Positions 36,001-48,939 of a stretch of 64,000 nt of DNA are shown in pieces. The number at the start of each line of letters is the position of its first letter. Position 1 is the first letter of the stretch. Under the pieces are notes generated by a model. That model searched no databases and had not been told where the DNA came from. It saw nothing but the letters and a program-made list of their open reading frames with translations. Origin of the DNA: Protonemura montana (lineage: Eukaryota > Arthropoda > Insecta > Plecoptera > Nemouridae); the NCBI GenBank assembly GCA_947568835.1, contig OX387603.1, positions 29,660,651-29,724,650 of the forward strand, written 5' to 3'. Position numbers and translations under genes: made by a program.

Positions 36001-37320
36001 GCCTCGCTAGCAAGACGCTCCAGAAACTCTGCTTCGCTACCCGGACGCTCTAGACACTCTTCCATGCTAGCCAGACGCTCCAGACACTCTGCCTTGCTAG
36101 CCAGTCGCTCCAGACACTCTGCCAAGCTACCAAGACGCTCCAGACAGGCTGCCTCGCAAGCCGGGCACTGCAGACTCTCTGCCTTGCTAGCCAGACACCC
36201 TAGACACTCTGCCTTGCTTCCCGGACGCTCCAGACACTCTGGCTCGCAAGCCGGGCACTCCAGACACTCTGCCTCTCATGCCGGGCGCTCCAGACACTCT
36301 GCTTAGCAAGCAAGACGCTCCAGGCACTCTGCCATGCTAGCCAGTCGCTCCAGACACTCTGCCTCGCTAGCCAGAAGCCAAAGACACTCTGCCCCACTAC
36401 CCAGACGCTCCAGACACTCTGCCTCGCTAGCCAGACGCTCCAAACACTCTGCCTCGCAAGCCGGGTGCTCCAGACACTCTGCCTTGCTAGCCAGACGCTC
36501 CAGACACTCTGCCTCGCAAGCCGGGCGCTCCAGACACTCTGCCTCGCGTGCCAGACGCTCCAGACACTCTGCCTTAGTAGCCAGACCCTCCAGATACTCT
36601 TTCTCGCTAGCCAGACGCTCCAGAAACTTTGCCTCGCTAGCAAGACGCCTCAGACACTTTGCCTTGCTACCCAGTCGCTCCTGACACTCTGCCTCGCAAG
36701 CTGGGCTTTCCAGACACTCTGCCTCGCTAGCCAGGCACTCCAAACACTCTTCCTTGCTAGCCAGTCGCTCCGGACACTGTCCCTCCGTAGTAACACGCTC
36801 CAGACCTTCTGCTTTGCTAGCTATGCGTTCCAGTCACTCTTCCTTGCTGGCCAGACGCTCCATTCACTCTGCCTCGCTAGCCAGACGCTCCAGACACCCT
36901 GCCTAGCTACTTAGACGCTCCAGAAACTCTGCCTTGCTACCCAGACGCTCCAGGCACTCTGCCATGCTGGCCAGTCGCTCCAGACACTCTGCCTCGCTAG
37001 CCAGTTGCTCCAGACGCTCTGCATAGCTACCAAGACGCTTCAGACACGCTGCCTCTTAAGCCAGGCACTCCAGACTCTCTGCCTCGCTAGCCTGACGCCC
37101 CAGACACTCTGCCTTGCTTCCCAGATGCTCCAGACACTCTGCCTCGCAAGCTGGGCTTTCCAGACACTCTGCCTAGCTAGCCAGGCACTCCAAACACTCT
37201 TCCTTGCTAGCCAATCGCTCCGGACCCTATGCCTCCCTAGTAACACGCTCCAGACCTTCTGCTTTGCTAGCGAGTCGCTCCAGACACTCTGCTTTGCTTG
37301 CCAGACGCTCCAGACATTCT
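36001..37320. repeat. HOR-D copy 1 (1,320 bp, 44 units)
   Basis: First of three copies with a period of exactly 44 monomers. The left limit is clear: 35,941-36,000 does not match 37,261-37,320, but 36,001 onward matches 37,321 onward. I noted about seven base differences from copy 2, for example ctacttagacg at 36,910 versus ctaccaagacg, and gcctcgctag versus gccccgctag near 36,721. Confidence 0.93.
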
Positions 37321-38640
37321 GCCTCGCTAGCAAGACGCTCCAGAAACTCTGCTTCGCTACCCGGACGCTCTAGACACTCTTCCATGCTAGCCAGACGCTC
37401 CAGACACTCTGCCTTGCTAGCCAGTCGCTCCAGACACTCTGCCAAGCTACCAAGACGCTCCAGACAGGCTGCCTCGCAAGCCGGGCACTGCAGACTCTCT
37501 GCCTTGCTAGCCAGACACCCTAGACACTCTGCCTTGCTTCCCGGACGCTCCAGACACTCTGGCTCGCAAGCCGGGCACTCCAGACACTCTGCCTCTCATG
37601 CCGGGCGCTCCAGACACTCTGCTTAGCAAGCAAGACGCTCCAGGCACTCTGCCATGCTAGCCAGTCGCTCCAGACACTCTGCCTTGCTAGCCAGAAGCCA
37701 AAGACACTCTGCCCCACTACCCAGACGCTCCAGACACTCTGCCTCGCTAGCCAGACGCTCCAAACACTCTGCCTCGCAAGCCGGGTGCTCCAGACACTCT
37801 GCCTTGCTAGCCAGACGCTCCAGACACTCTGCCTCGCAAGCCGGGCGCTCCAGACACTCTGCCTCGCGTGCCAGACGCTCCAGTTACTCTGCCTTAGTAG
37901 CCAGACCCTCCAGATACTCTTTCTCGCTAGCCAGACGCTCCAGAAACTTTGCCTCGCTAGCAAGACGCCTCAGACACTTTGCCTTGCTACCCAGTCGCTC
38001 CTGACACTCTGCCTCGCAAGCTGGGCTTTCCAGACACTCTGCCCCGCTAGCCAGGCACTCCAAACACTCTTCCTTGCTAGCCAGTCGCTCCGGACACTGT
38101 CCCTCCGTAGTAACACGCTCCAGACCTTCTGCTTTGCTAGCTATGCGTTCCAGTCACTCTTCCTTGCTGGCCAGACGCTCCATTCACTCTGCCTCGCTAG
38201 CCAGACGCTCAAGACACCCTGCCTAGCTACCAAGACGCTCCAGAAACTCTGCCTTGCTACCCAGACGCTCCAGGCACTCTGCCATGCTGGCCAGTCGCTC
38301 CAGACACTCTGCCTCGCTAGCCAGTTGCTCCAGACGCTCTGCATAGCTACCAAGACGCTTCAGACACGCTGCCTCTTAAGCCAGGCACTCCAGACTCTCT
38401 GCCTCGCTAGCCTGACGCCCCAGACACTCTGCCTTGCTTCCCAGATGCTCCAGACACTCTGCCTCGCAAGCTGGGCTTTCCAGACACTCTGCCTAGCTAG
38501 CCAGGCACTCCAAACACTCTTCCTTGCTAGCCAATCGCTCCGGACCCTATGCCTCCCTAGTAACACGCTCCAGACCTTCTGCTTTGCTAGCGAGTCGCTC
38601 CAGACACTCTGCTTTGCTTGCCAGACGCTCCAGACATTCT
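37321..38640. repeat. HOR-D copy 2 (1,320 bp)
   Basis: Row-by-row comparison with 38,641 onward shows no difference. The identical stretch begins in copy 1 at 36,913 and runs to 38,733 (paired with 38,233-40,053), about 1,821 bases. Shared private variants are cagttactct near 37,882/39,202 and ctcaagacacc near 38,209/39,529. Confidence 0.95.
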
Positions 38641-40053
38641 GCCTCGCTAGCAAGACGCTCCAGAAACTCTGCTTCGCTACCCGGACGCTCTAGACACTCT
38701 TCCATGCTAGCCAGACGCTCCAGACACTCTGCCTTGCTAGCCAGTCGCTCCAGACACTCTGCCAAGCTACCAAGACGCTCCAGACAGGCTGCCTCGCAAG
38801 CCGGGCACTGCAGACTCTCTGCCTTGCTAGCCAGACACCCTAGACACTCTGCCTTGCTTCCCGGACGCTCCAGACACTCTGGCTCGCAAGCCGGGCACTC
38901 CAGACACTCTGCCTCTCATGCCGGGCGCTCCAGACACTCTGCTTAGCAAGCAAGACGCTCCAGGCACTCTGCCATGCTAGCCAGTCGCTCCAGACACTCT
39001 GCCTTGCTAGCCAGAAGCCAAAGACACTCTGCCCCACTACCCAGACGCTCCAGACACTCTGCCTCGCTAGCCAGACGCTCCAAACACTCTGCCTCGCAAG
39101 CCGGGTGCTCCAGACACTCTGCCTTGCTAGCCAGACGCTCCAGACACTCTGCCTCGCAAGCCGGGCGCTCCAGACACTCTGCCTCGCGTGCCAGACGCTC
39201 CAGTTACTCTGCCTTAGTAGCCAGACCCTCCAGATACTCTTTCTCGCTAGCCAGACGCTCCAGAAACTTTGCCTCGCTAGCAAGACGCCTCAGACACTTT
39301 GCCTTGCTACCCAGTCGCTCCTGACACTCTGCCTCGCAAGCTGGGCTTTCCAGACACTCTGCCCCGCTAGCCAGGCACTCCAAACACTCTTCCTTGCTAG
39401 CCAGTCGCTCCGGACACTGTCCCTCCGTAGTAACACGCTCCAGACCTTCTGCTTTGCTAGCTATGCGTTCCAGTCACTCTTCCTTGCTGGCCAGACGCTC
39501 CATTCACTCTGCCTCGCTAGCCAGACGCTCAAGACACCCTGCCTAGCTACCAAGACGCTCCAGAAACTCTGCCTTGCTACCCAGACGCTCCAGGCACTCT
39601 GCCATGCTGGCCAGTCGCTCCAGACACTCTGCCTCGCTAGCCAGTTGCTCCAGACGCTCTGCATAGCTACCAAGACGCTTCAGACACGCTGCCTCTTAAG
39701 CCAGGCACTCCAGACTCTCTGCCTCGCTAGCCTGACGCCCCAGACACTCTGCCTTGCTTCCCAGATGCTCCAGACACTCTGCCTCGCAAGCTGGGCTTTC
39801 CAGACACTCTGCCTAGCTAGCCAGGCACTCCAAACACTCTTCCTTGCTAGCCAATCGCTCCGGACCCTATGCCTCCCTAGTAACACGCTCCAGACCTTCT
39901 GCTTTGCTAGCGAGTCGCTCCAGACACTCTGCTTTGCTTGCCAGACGCTCCAGACATTCTGCCTCGCTAGCAAGACGCTCCAGAAACTCTGCTTCGCTAC
40001 CCGGACGCTCTAGACACTCTTCCATGCTAGCCAGACGCTCCAGACACTCTGCC
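38641..40053. repeat. HOR-D copy 3 plus 93 bases of the next period
   Basis: Identical by eye to copy 2 over its full length. The match breaks at 40,054, where one unit is missing (gccaagctac directly follows the first cagacactct after tccatgctag). Being identical to its neighbour over more than 1.3 kb, it is either a very recent duplication or an assembly artefact. Confidence 0.95.
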
Positions 40054-41109
40054 AAGCTACCAAGACGCTCCAGACAGGCTGCCTCGCAAGCCGGGCACTT
40101 CAGACTCTCTGCCTTGCTAGCCAGACACCCTAGACACTCTGCCTTGCTTCCCGGACGCTCCTGACACTCTGGCTCGCAAGCCGGGCACTCCAGACACTCT
40201 GCGTCTCATGCTGGGCGCTCCAGACACTCTGCTTAGCAAGCAAGACGCTCCAGGCACTCTGCCATGCTAGCCAGTCGCTCCAGACACTCTGCCTCGCTAG
40301 CCAGAAGCCATAGACCCTCTGCCCCACTACCCAGACGCTCCAGACACTCTGCCTCGCTAGCCAGACGCTCCAAACACTCTGCCTCGCAAGCTGGGTGCTC
40401 CAGACACTCTGCCTTGCTAGCCAGACGCTCCAGACACTCTGCCCCGCTACCCAGACGCTCCAGACACTCTGCCTCGCAAGCCGGGCGCTCCAGACACTCT
40501 GCCTCGCGTGCCAGACGCTCCAGACACTCTGCCTTAGTAGCCAGACCCTCCAGATACTCTTTCTCGCTCGCCAGACGCTCCAGAAACTTTGCCTCGCTAG
40601 CAAGACGCCTCAGACACTTTGCCTTGCTACCCAGTCGCTCCTGACACTCTGCCTCGCAAGCTGGGCTTTCCAGACACTCTGCCTCGCTAGCCAGGCACTC
40701 CAAACACTCTTCCTTGCTAGCCAGTCGCTCCGGACACTGTGCCTCCGTAGTAACACGCTCCAGACCTTCTGCTTTGCTAGCTATGCGTTCCAGTCACTTT
40801 TCCTTGATGGCCAGACGCTCCATTCACTCTGCCTCGCTAGCCAGACGCTCCAGACACCCTGCCTAGCTACCAAGACGCTCCAGAAACTCTGCCTTGCTAC
40901 CCAGACGCTCCAGGCACTCTGCCATGCTGGCCAGTCGCTCCAGACACTCTGCCTCGCTAGCCAGTTGCTCCAGACGCTCTGCATAGCTACCAAGACGCTT
41001 CAGACACGCTGCCTCTTAAGCCAGGCACTCCAGACTCTCTGCCTCGCTAGCCTGACGCCCCAGACACTCTGCCTTGCTTCCCAGATGCTCCAGACACTCT
41101 GCCTCGCAA
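40054..41109. repeat. HOR-D copy 4 (diverged, partial)
   Basis: It keeps the HOR-D unit order. One lost unit at 40,054 and one extra ccccgctaccc unit near 40,441 cancel, so the offset of 1,320 to copy 3 is restored (39,461/40,781). Divergence is clearly higher: gcgtctcatgctggg near 40,201, ctcgccagacg near 40,568 and ttgatggcc near 40,804. Unit order departs at 41,110. Confidence 0.85.
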
Positions 41110-41239
41110 GCCAGACGCTCCAGACACTCTGCCTTAGTAGCCAGATGCTCCAGACACTCTTTCTCGCTAGCCAGACGCTCCAGACACTCTGCTTCGCTAG
41201 CCAGACGCTCCAGAAACTTTGCCTCGCTAGCCAGACGCC

Positions 41240-42627
41240 CCAGACACTCTGCCTTGCTTCCCAGATGCTCCAGACACTCTGCCTCGCAAGCCAGACGCTC
41301 CAGATACTGCTTCGCTAGCCAGACGCTCCAGAAACTCTGCCTCGCTAGCCAGATCCCTCAGACACTCTGCCTCGCTACCCAGACGCTCCAGACACTCTGC
41401 CTCGCAACCGGGCGCTTCAGACACTCTGCTTAGCAAGCAAGACGCTCCAGGCACTCTGCCAGGCTGGCCAGTCGCTCCAGACACTCTGCCTTAGTAGCTA
41501 GACGCTCCAGGCACTCTGCCACGCTAGCTATGCGTTCCAGTCACCTTTCCTTGCTGGCCAGACGCTCCATACACTCTGCCTCGCTAGCAAGACGCTCCAA
41601 ACACTCTGCCTAGCTACCAAGACGCACCAGACACGCTGCTTCGCAAGCCGGGCACTCCAGACACTCTGCCTCGCTAGCCAGACGTTTCAGACACTCTTCC
41701 TAGCTACCAAACGCTCCAGACACTCTGCTTCGCTAGCCAGAAGTGCCAAAAACTTTACCTCGCCAGCTAGAAGCCTCAGACACTCTGCCTTGCTACCCAG
41801 TCGCTCTTGACACTCTGCCTCGCAAGCTGGGCTTTCCAGACACTCTGCCTCGCTAGCAAGGCACTCCAAACACTTTTCCTTGCTAGCTTGTCGCTCCGGA
41901 CACTCCGCCTCGCTACTAGGTCGCTTCAGACACTCTGCCTTGCTTCCCAGATGCTCCAGACACTCTGCCTCGCAAGCCAGACGCTCCAGATACTGCTTCG
42001 CTAGCCAGACGCTCCAGAAACTCTGCCTCGCTAGCCAGATCCCTCAGACACTCTGCCTCGCTACCCAGACGCTCCAGACACTCTGCCTCGCAACCGGGCG
42101 CTTCAGACACTCTGCTTAGCAAGCAAGACGCTCCAGGCACTCTGCCAGGCTGGCCAGTCGCTCCAGACACTCTGCCTTAGTAGCTAGACGCTCCAGGCAC
42201 TCTGCCACGCTAGCTATGCGTTCCAGTCACCTTTCCTTGCTGGCCAGACGCTCCATACACTCTGCCTCGCTAGCAAGACGCTCCAAACACTCTGCCTAGC
42301 TACCAAGACGCACCAGACACGCTGCTTCGCAAGCCGGGCACTCCAGACACTCTGCTTCGCTAGCCAGACGTTTCAGACACTCTTCCTAGCTACCAAACGC
42401 TCCAGACACTCTGCTTCGCTAGCCAGAAGTTCCAAAAACTTTACCTCGCCAGCTAGAAGCCTCAGACACTCTGCCTTGCTACCCAGTCGCTCTTGACACT
42501 CTGCCTCGCAAGCTGGGCTTTCCAGACACTCTGCCTCGCTAGCAAAGCACTCCAAACACTTTTCCTTGCTAGCTTGTCGCTCCGGACACTCCGCCTCGCT
42601 ACTAGGTCGCTTCAGACACTCTGCCTG
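41240..42627. repeat. 686-bp tandem duplication, two copies
   Basis: About 41,240-41,925 repeats at 41,926-42,627 with an offset of 686 = 23x30-4. The -4 is the sum of the gatactgcttcg (-2), gcaaccggg (-1) and ccaaacgctcc (-1) deletions inside it. Copies differ at cagaagtgcc/cagaagttcc (41,751; 42,437), gcctcg/gcttcg and gcaaggc/gcaaagc. The boundary is blurred because the junction lies in a shared cagacactctgcct. Confidence 0.85.
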
Positions 42628-44339
42628 GCAAGCCGGGCACTCCCAATACTCTGCTTCGCTAGCCAGACGCTCCAGAAACTTTGCCTCGCTAGCCAGAAAC
42701 TCCAGACACTCTGCCACGCTAGCCAGTCGCTCCAGACACTCTGCCTAGCTACCAAGACGCTCCAGACACTCTGCCTTGCTTCCCGGACGTTCCAGACACG
42801 CTGCCTCTTAAGCCAGGCACTCCAGACTCTCTGCCTCGCTAGCCTGACGCCCCAGACACTCTGCCTTGCTTCCCAGATGCTCCAGACACTCTGCCTCGCA
42901 AGCTGGGCTTTCCAGACACTCTGCCTTGCTAGCCAGGCACTCCAAACACTCTTCCTTGCTAGCCAATCGCTCCGGACCCTATGCCTCCCTAGTAACACGC
43001 TCCAGACCTTCTGCTTTGCTAGCGAGTCGCTCCAGACACTCTGCTTTGCTTGCCAGACGCTCCAGACATTCTGCCTCGCTAGCAAGACGCTCCAGAAACT
43101 CTGCTTCGCTACCCGGACGCTCTAGACACTCTTCCATGCTAGCCAGACGCTCCAGACACTCTGCCTTGCTAGCCAGTCGCTCCAGACACTCTGCCAAGCT
43201 ACCAAGACGCTCCAGACAGGCTGCCTCGCAAGCCGGGCACTTCAGACTCTCTGCCTTGCTAGCCAGACACCCTAGACACTCTGCCTTGCTTCCCGGACGC
43301 TCCAGACACTCTGGCTCGCAAGCCGGGCACTCCAGACACTCTGCCTCTCATGCCGGGCGCTCCAGACACTCTGCTTAGCAAGCAAGACGCTCCAGGCACT
43401 CTGCCATGCTAGCCAGTCGCTCCAGACACTCTGCCTCGCTAGCCAGAAGCCATAGACACTCTGCCCCACTACCCAGACGCTCCAGACACTCTGCCTCGCT
43501 AGCCAGACGCTCCAAACACTCTGCCTTGCAAGCCGGGTGCTCCAGACACTCTGCCTTGCTAGCCAGACGCTCCAGACACTTTGCCTTAGTAGCCAGATGC
43601 TCCAGACACTCTTTCGCGCTAGCCAGACGCTCCAGACACTCTGCTTCGCTAGCCAGACGCTCCAGATATTTTGCCTCGCTAGCCAGACTCTTCAGACACT
43701 CTGCCTTGCTACCCAGTCGCTCCGGACACTCTGCCTTGCTTGCCAGATACTCCAGACACTCTGCCTCGCAAGCCAGACGCTTCAGACTCTCTGCATTAGC
43801 AGCCAGACGCTCCAGACACTCTGCCTAGCAAGCTGGGCACTCCAAACACTCTGCCTCGCTAGCTCGACGCCCCAGACACTTTGCCTTACTACCCAGACGC
43901 TCCAGACAATCTGACTTGCAAGCCAGACGCTCCAGTCACTCTGCCATGCTGGCCAATCGCTCCAGACACTCTGCCTCGCTAGCCATTCGCTCCAGACACT
44001 CTGCCTAGCTACCAAGACGCACCAGACACGCTGCTTCGCAAATCGGGCACTCCAGACTCTCTGCTTTGCTAGCCAGACGCTTCAGACACTCTGCCTAGCT
44101 ACCAAGACGCTCCAGGCACTTTGCCATGCTGGCCAGTCGCTCCAGACACCCTGCCTCGCCAGCCAGACGCCCTAGACACTCTGTTCCGTTACCCAGACGC
44201 TGCAGACACTCTGCCTTAGTAGCCAGACGCTCCAGACACTCTGCTTCGCTAGCCAGACGCTCCAGAAACTTTGCCTCGCTAGCCAGACGCCCCAGACACT
44301 CTGCCTCGCTAGCCAGACGCTCCAAACACTCTGCCTCGC
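42628..44339. repeat. Mosaic connector
   Basis: 42,720-43,560 matches 47,337-48,180 at an offset of 4,617. 43,570-44,300 matches 49,297-50,027 at an offset of 5,727 and shares the ctttcgcgctag unit (43,611; 49,338) and the gctcgacgcccc unit. Only repeat units are seen. Confidence 0.75.
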
Positions 44340-45890
44340 AAGCCGGGTGCTCCAGACTCTCTGCCTTGCTAGCCAGACGCTCCAGACACTCTGCCTCGCA
44401 AGCCGGGCGCTCCAGACACTCTGCCGCGCGTGCCAGACGCTCCAGACAGTCTGCCTTAGTAGCCAGACCCTCCAGATTCTTTTTCTCGCTAGCCAGACGC
44501 TCCAGAAACTTTGCCTCGCTAGCAAGACGCCTCAGGCACTTTGCCTTGCTACCCAGTCGCTCCTGACACTCTGCCTCGCAAGCTGGGCTTTCCAGACACT
44601 CTGCCTCGCTAGCCAGGCACTCCAAACAATCTTCCTTGCTAGCCAGTCGCTCCGGACACTGTCCCTCCGTAGTAACACGCTCCAGACCTTCTGCTTTGCT
44701 AGCTATGTGTTCCAGTCACTCTTCCTTGCTGGCCAGACGCTCCATTCACTCTGCCTCGCTAGCCAGACGCTCCAGACACCCTGCCTAGCTACCAAGACGC
44801 TCCAGAAACTCTGCCTTGCTACCCAGACGCTCCAGGCACTCTGCCATGCTGGCCAGTCGCTCCAGACACTCTGCCTCGCTAGCCAGTTGCTCCAGACGCT
44901 CTGCATAGCTACCAAGACGCTTCAGACACGCTGCCTCTTAAGCCAGGCACTCCAGACTCTCTGCCTCGCTAGCCTGACGCCCCAGACACTCTGCCTTGCT
45001 TCCCAGATGCTCCAGACACTCTGCCTCGCAAGCTGGGCTTTCCAGACACTCTGCCTAGCTAGCCAGGCACTCCAAACACTCTTCCTTGCTAGCCAATCGC
45101 TCCGGACCCTATGCCTCCCTAGTAACACGCTCCAGACCTTCTGCTTTGCTAGCGAGTTTGCTCCAGACACTCTGCTTTGCTTGCCAGACGCTCCATACAT
45201 TCTGCCTCGCTAGCAAGACGCTCCAGAAACTCTGCTTCGCTACCCGGACGCTCTAGACACTCTTCCATGCTAGCCAGACGCTCCAGACACTCTGCCAAGC
45301 TACCAAGACGCTCCAGACAGGCTGCCTCGCAAGCCGGGCACTTCAGACTCTCTGCCTTGCTAGCCAGACACCCTAGACACTCTGCCTTGCTTCCCGGACG
45401 CTCCAGACACTCTGGCTCGCAAGCCGGGCACTCCAGACACTCTGCGTCTCATGCCGGGCGCTCCAGACACTCTGCTTAGCAAGCAAGACGCTCCAGGCAC
45501 TCTTCCATGCTAGCCAGTCGCTCCAGACACTCTGCCTCGCTAGCCAGAAGCCAAAGACACTCTGCCCCACTACCCAGACGCTCCAGACACTCTGCCTCGC
45601 TAGCCAGACGCTCCAAACACTCTGCCTCGCAAGCCGGGTGCTCCAGACACTCTGCCTTGCTAGCCAGACGCTCCAGACACTCTGCCCCGCTACCCAGACG
45701 CTCCAGACACTCTGCCTCGCAAGCCGGGCGCTCCAGACACTCTGCCTCGCGTGCCAGACGCTCCAGACACTCTGCCTTAGTAGCCAGACCCTCCAGATAC
45801 TCTTTCTCGCTAGCCAGACGCTCCAGAAACTTTGCCTCGCTAGCAAGACGCCTCAGACACTTTGCCTTGCTACCCAGTCGCTCCTGACAC
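44340..45890. repeat. Long-range paralogue of 59,045-60,595
   Basis: The offset is a constant 14,705 (44,347/59,052; 45,177/59,882; 45,507/60,212). Both carry the same rare 1-base insertion making a 31-bp unit (gcgagtttgctcc at 45,151 and about 59,857), which is strong evidence of common descent. Confidence 0.83.
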
Positions 45891-48210
45891 TCTGCCTCGC
45901 AAGCTAGGCTTTCCAGACACTCTGCCTCGCTAGCCAGCCACTCCAAACACTCTTCCTTGCTAGCCAGTCGCTCCGGACACTGTGCCTCCGTAGTAACACG
46001 CTCCAGACCTTCTGCTTTGCTAGCTATGCGTTCCAGTCACTCTTCCTTGCTGGCCAGACGCTCCATTCACTCTGCCTCGCTAGCCAGACGCTCCAGACAC
46101 CCTGCCTAGCTACCAAGACGCTCCAGAAACTCTGCCTTGCTACCCAGACGCTCCAGGCACTCTGCCATGCTGGCCAGTCGCTCCAGACACTCTGCCTCGC
46201 TAGCCAGTTGCTCCAGACGCTCTGCATAGCTACCAAGACGCTTCAGACACACTGCCTCTTAAGCCAGGCACTCCAGACTCTCTGCCTCGCTAGCCTGACG
46301 CCCCAGACACTCTGCCTTGCTTCCCAGATGCTCCAGACACTCTGCCTCGCAAGCCAGACGCTCCAGACACTCTGCCTTAGTAGCCAGATGCTCCAGACAC
46401 TCTTTCTCGCTAGCCAGACGCTCCAGACACTCTGCTTCGCTAGCCAGACGCTCCAGAAACTTTGCCTCGCTAGCCAGACGCCCCAGACACTCTGCCTTGC
46501 TTCCCAGATGCTCCAGACACTCTGCCTCGCTAGCCAGACGCTCCAGAAACTCTGCCTCGCTAGCCAGATCCCTCAGACACTCTGCCTCGCTACCCAGACG
46601 CTCCAGACACTCTGCCTCGCAACCGGGCGCTTCAGACACTCTGCTTAGCAAGCAAGACGCTCCAGGCACTCTGCCAGGCTGGCCAGTCGCTCCAGACACT
46701 CTGCCTTAGTAGCTAGACGCAACAGGCACTCTGCCACGCTAGCTATGCGTTCCAGTCACCTTTCCTTGCTGGCCAGACGCTCCATACACTCTGCCTCGCT
46801 AGCAAGACGCTCCAAACTCTCTGCCTAGCTACCAAGACGCACCAGACACGCTGCTTCGCAAGCCGGGCACTCCAGACACTCTGCCTCGCTAGCCAGACGT
46901 TTCAGACACTCTTCCTAGCTACCAAACGCTCCAGACACTCTGCTTCGCTAGCCAGAAGTTCCAAAAACTTTACCTCGCCAGCTAGAAGCCTCAGACACTC
47001 TGCCTTGCTACCCAGTCGCTCTTGACACTCTGCCTCGCAAGCTGGGCTTTCCAGACACTCTGCCTCGCTAGCAAGGCACTCCAAACACTTTTCCTTGCTA
47101 GCTTGTCGCTCCGGACACTCCGCCTCGCTACAAGGTCGCTTCAGACACTCTGCCTGGCAAGCCGGGCACTCCCAATACTCTGCCTCGCTAGCTAGACGCC
47201 CCAGACACTTTGCCTTGCTACCCAGACGCTCCAGGCACTCTGCCATGCTGGCCAGTCGCTCCAGACACTCTGCCTCGCTAGCCAGACAATCCAGCCACTG
47301 CCTCGCTAGCCATAAACTCCAGACACTCTGCCACGCTAGCCAGTCGCTCCAGACACTCTGCCTAGCTACCAAGACGCTCCAGACACTCTGCCTTGCTTCC
47401 CGGACGTTCCAGACACGCTGCCTCTTAAGCCAGGCACTCCAGACTCTCTGCCTCGCTAGCCTGACGCCCCAGACACTCTGCCTTGCTTCCCAGATGCTCC
47501 AGACACTCTGCCTCGCAAGCTGGGCTTTCCAGACACTCTGCCTTGCTAGCCAGGCACTCCAAACACTCTTCCTTGCTAGCCAATCGCTCCGGACCCTATG
47601 CCTCCCTAGTAACACGCTCCTGACCTTCTGCTTTGCTAGCGAGTCGCTCCAGACACTCTGCTTTGCTTGCCAGACGCTCCAGACATTCTGCCTCGCTAGC
47701 AAGACGCTCCAGAAACTCTGCTTCGCTACCCGGACGCTCTAGACACTTTTCCATGCTAGCCAGACGCTCCAGACACTCTGCCTTGCTAGCCAGTCGCTCC
47801 AGACACTCTGCCAAGCTACCAAGACGCTCCAGACAGGCTGCCTCGCAAGCCGGGCACTTCAGACTCTCTGCCTTGCTAGCCAGACACCCTAGACACTCTG
47901 CCTTGCTTCCCGGACGCTCCAGACACTCTGGCTCGCAAGCCGGGCACTCCAGACACTCTGCCTCTCATGCCGGGCGCTCCAGACACTCTGCTTAGCAAGC
48001 AAGACGCTCCAGGCACTCTGCCATGCTAGCCAGTCGCTCCAGACACTCTGCCTCGCTAGCCAGAAGCCATAGACACTCTGCCCCACTACCCAGACGCTCC
48101 AGACACTCTGCCTCGCTAGCCAGACGCTCCAAACACTCTGCCTCGCAAGCCGGGTGCTCCAGACACTCTGCCTTGCTAGCCAGACGCTCCAGACACTCTG
48201 CCTCGCAAGC
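45290..48210. repeat. Long-range paralogue of 52,150-55,100 and 56,160-59,110
   Basis: The offset to 52.1-55.1 kb is 6,859 up to about 46,520 and 6,887 afterwards. The change of 28 bases is the loss here of one 28-bp gatactgcttcg unit. After that the two run in step (46,902/53,789; 47,095/53,982; 47,597/54,484). A private ctagacgcaacaggc change sits near 46,715. Confidence 0.83.
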
Positions 48211-48939
48211 CGGGTGCTCCAGACACTCTTTCTCGCTAGCCAGACGCTCCAGACACTCTGCCCCGCTACCCAGACGCTCCAGACACTCTGCCTCGCAAGC
48301 CGGGCGCTCCAGACACTCTGCCTCGCGTGCCAGACGCTCCAGACACTCTGCCTTAGTAGCCAGACCCTCCAGATACTCTTTCTCGCTAGCCAGACGTTCC
48401 AGAAACTTTGCCTCGCTAGCAAGACGCCTCAGACACTTTGCCTTGCTACCCAGTCGCTCCTGACACTCTGCCTCGCAAGCTGGGCTTTCCAGACACTCTG
48501 CCTCGCTAGCCAGGCACTCCAAACACTCTTCCTTGCTAGCCAGTCGCTCCGGACACTGTGCCTCCGTAGTAACACGCTCCAGACCTTCTGCTTTGCTAGC
48601 TATGCGTTCCAGTCACTCTTCCTTGCTGGCCAGACGCTCCATTCACTCTGCCTCGCTAGCCAGACGCTCCAGACACCCTGCCTAGCTACCAAGACGCTCC
48701 AGAAACTCTGCCTTGCTACCCAGACGCTCCAGGCACTCTGCCATGCTGGCCAGTCGCTCCAGACACTCTGCCTCGCTAGCCAGTTGCTCCAGACGCTCTG
48801 CATAGCTACCAAGACGCTTCAGACACGCTGCCTCTTAAGCCAGGCACTCCAGACTCTCTGCCTCGCTAGCCTGACGCCCCAGACACTCTGCCTTGCTTCC
48901 CAGATGCTCCAGACACTCTGCCTCGCAAGCCAGACGCTC

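Noticed and set aside
46902-47702. Minus-strand open frame (266 codons), repeated at 53,789-54,589 and 57,800-58,600
   Set aside because: It switches from SVWSVWLARQ-type to ECLERLASEA-type repeats at the 2-base deletion of M1, that is, it crosses a frameshift. The three copies exist because the DNA was duplicated.
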